DNA of 64,000 bases from NCBI RefSeq assembly GCF_020921035.1, contig NC_063150.1, positions 28,567,826 to 28,631,825 on the forward strand. The letters are read 5' to 3'. Positions 61,706 through 64,000 of this stretch are shown piece after piece. This stretch comes from Rhodamnia argentea. Taxonomy: Eukaryota; Streptophyta; Magnoliopsida; Myrtales; Myrtaceae. Every line of letters starts with the position of its first letter. The stretch's first letter is position 1. The position numbers and the translations under genes are program-made. Under the pieces are notes generated by a model that was not told the DNA's origin, made no database searches, and was given only the letters and a program-made list of their open reading frames with translations.

Positions 61706-62364
61706 TCGTTGAAAAAAATCCTAAATTAATTGCAATTTTGCAAATCGAACCCTAAACTTTTTCATGTTTTACCAATTGAGTCCATTCGATCAATTTTAGT
61801 AGAAAATTGCTGACATGGAATCCGTCGTCACATGTGGAACGAGCGACATCGACGTTGACAAAATTTAATAATATTTTATTATTTTTTTCAAAATTTTCTT
61901 TTCTATTTTATTTTACTTTCTTTTTTTTTCCTTCCTTCTACTGCCCTTGATTGGGTTGGAGAGGCATCCTTTCGCCAAATCGGGCGAGGTTGTGCCCGCC
62001 CGCCCAATCGAGGGCGAACCTTGTCCGGGACCAACAAGGGCAGCCCTCATCCGAGGCCGACCACCTCGGCTAGCCTGCCATCACCGGGCTCATCGATGGC
62101 TAGCAGAGGGAAGAAGGAAATAAAAAAGAAAAAGAAGAAAAAAAGTGAAGGAAAATAGAAGAAAATAAAAATCCAAAAAAATTATAAATTATCCACTTCA
62201 TCATTAGTCGTACCACCACATCTATGACTTTCGACCAAAATTGACCGAATGGACTCAATTGTTAAAACATGAAAATGTTTGAAATTTTATTGGCAAAATT
62301 AAAAAGTTTATGATTGAATTACCAAGATTGCAATAGGTTTAGGACTTTTTGAACAATTGTTCTC
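61706..62364. mobile_element. Inverted-repeat element, family 3, 0.66 kb
   Basis: The left arm ('gttgaaaaaaatcctaaattaattgcaattttgcaaatc', 'catgttttaccaattgagtccattcgatcaattttag') is matched by the right arm ('ccaaaattgaccgaatggactcaattgttaaaacatg', 'gcaataggtttaggactttttgaac'). The centre (61940-62100) is GC-rich with CGCCAAATCGGGCGAGG. This is the best-preserved copy of the family here. Confidence 0.75.
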
Positions 62365-63490
62365 TTTTATTTTTTTCATTTGATAATATGCTATTTCATC
62401 CTCATGCCTCGATATTAAATACATCGACAACTCAAACTCTTGCGTAATGTATCGGTATTCGGGGTACATATCAGACCTTTCTTGTTGAAATTCAGGGATT
62501 GCTTATTCATCTCTCTCTCTCTCTCTCTAGTGTCCATAACTCGATCTCGTTCGGGATTCGAGACGAAGTTTTTTCAAAACCCTACGGATTTTGCATTTGT
62601 AGGGTCAAGCTCAAGAGTTATCATACAAAGTAACCCAAATCCCACTCAGATGAAAGTTGAGACAAACTTATTCTTTCACTTTCGATGCCTAGATTTCCTT
62701 TCGCCTTTTCTCAAACCGGAGCTCATATACTTTCTTCTCAAAAGCCGAGTATAAACTCCGACATACCACTGCTTACCCTTAAATTCGCGCTTCGATCGGT
62801 CATAGCCGCGCGTCTCCCTCATCGAGCTCAGGTATATAAGGACAATGTGTTATCGATCTGAACTCGCCCCGCTACCATCGCTGCCTATCACGCTTCCTTT
62901 GCATCAAGAGAGTGAAAAAGAAGAAGAAGAAGAGTGAAACATCATTACTCAACACGAGCCATTGTCGTGGAAAACCCTAACAAAAATAAGTTGCAAACCT
63001 TTTTTTTTTTTTTTGGGCCATGCAAGCAACTCGAATCTATCTCTCTCTCTTTTCTTTTGTGTATGGTGCGCAACATGTGATGATGTGAGCTATAACCACA
63101 GAAACACGAGGAAAGAAAAGAAAAGACACATGCAATAAAACGTCACAAAGAATGAAAGAAAGAAAGAAAGAAGCTGCTCCCACGTGGAGGGCCCGAAACT
63201 TTGTCCCTTAGAAATGAAGCATATCAAATTAGGTAAAATGGGGAAAAAAGAAAGGGTCTAGTAGATGGCAAGCCGAATAAATATTTATTTTTTCACCACT
63301 TGACATATAAAATTAAAAATCACCGAAATTTTGCTTTGGACGTAGCATCGAATCGAAATTCTCTATTTTTCGTTTCATGTTTTGCTCAACGGGGTTTTCT
63401 TTTTCCCACTTGTCAAGTGGGTGCAATGTTTTTATTCACTCGAGGGGAGAAATTATCCGATCAATGATAAGCTGAATGTAGGATCGCGAA
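62365..63490. other. Intergenic with a possible TATA box, no supported gene
   Basis: TATATAAG at 62833-62840 is followed by ordinary, non-AT-rich sequence but no ORF. A CT run lies at 62511-62529 and another near 63041. I found no hairpin resembling a known plant microRNA. Confidence 0.4.
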
Positions 63491-63494
63491 TTAG

Positions 63495-63775
63495 ATAATA
63501 AGTATGTCAATTTTTTCAATTTAGTCCTAAACCTTTGCGCGAAATTCTAATGTAGTTTTTTTTTCCGGCCGAGTTCCGTCTGAAATCGCCGATGTGACGT
63601 GCGCCACGTCCGACGGCCGACGGTGATTGGACCGTCACGTTAGTGGGTTCCAGCTAAAATTGGCTAGAAAGACTACATTTGCATAAAAACGTTTATGACA
63701 AAACCGCTAATATCGAAAAATTTAGGATCGGATTCGTATCTATACAAGAGGTTTCTGACTGATTTGATAATTTCC
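63495..63775. mobile_element. Short family 3-like inverted-repeat element
   Basis: The left arm 'caatttagtcctaaacctttgcgcgaaattctaatgtag' and right arm 'actacatttgcataaaaacg...tttaggatcgg...tctgactgatttgataattt' are complementary in parts. The middle contains GTGACGTGCGCCACGTCCGACGGCCGACGG instead of the usual long GC-rich centre. Confidence 0.5.
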
Positions 63776-64000
63776 CTTCACTCGAACTATCATGCACGAG
63801 ACAGAAACATGCGAAGCACTATAGAGAAAATGTTTTTATATTCTTTGTCTTAGGTTATTGACATCATTTAGCTTCACGTAAAGTTGACCCCATGTCAAAG
63901 TAAACGTTTTACCTGAAAAAGCACATTACTAAACAAGAAAAGCCGATCTTTCTATGAGGAGCACTCATGAAACAAAGCAAGAAATGATTGAATCATATCA

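Overview
The window is nuclear DNA of a flowering plant, almost certainly a eudicot. The genes have spliced exons with GT..AG introns, most have close angiosperm relatives (pectinesterase, PFU-type E2, calcium-binding protein CP1, AIF-type bHLH), and the space between genes is AT-rich and full of foldback transposable elements and microsatellites. A woody rosid such as a member of Myrtaceae is possible, but nothing here proves it.

Layout. 152-1809 (-): five-exon pectinesterase of the short, pro-region-free type, with a TATA box near 2110. 1.85-8.3 kb: intergenic, with three inverted-repeat elements. 8406-9796 (+): two-exon UBE2O/PHO2-like ubiquitin-conjugating enzyme. 11171-20385 (+): sixteen-exon gene for an 809-residue type I membrane protein of the Arabidopsis At5g58100 type, with a 1.3 kb foldback element in intron 11. 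20.4-25.6 kb: intergenic. 25934-26464 (+): intronless EF-hand protein CP1 with G-box and TGACGTCA motifs upstream. 26.5-34 kb: gene-poor, dominated by an old tandem duplication of about 2 kb. 34.0-43.3 kb: a tandem array of four copies, all (-), of a small secreted peptide-precursor gene: two intact, one frameshifted, one reduced to its signal-peptide stub. 44424-46033 (+): three-exon gene for a 210-residue protein with one C-terminal membrane segment. 46-56 kb: intergenic with many inverted-repeat elements. 56797-57480 (+): intronless atypical bHLH of the bHLH147-150 (AIF) group. 57.5-64 kb: no protein gene recognised; two TATA-driven promoter-like stretches and more elements.

The genes do not form a pathway; this is an ordinary plant gene neighbourhood. 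The least explained part is the peptide array: its members share a signal peptide, a Ser/Thr/Ala-rich spacer, a short conserved C-terminal block (GY..YSSTP...DSSHH) and a conserved upstream DNA block, and I cannot place them in a named peptide family. A second pattern is that several inverted-repeat element families carry similar GC-rich centres with recurring AGATCT and GGCGAGG-like words.

Coordinates of spliced genes come from reading splice sites by eye and checking that phases add up. Homology statements are from memory of the families, not from searches.
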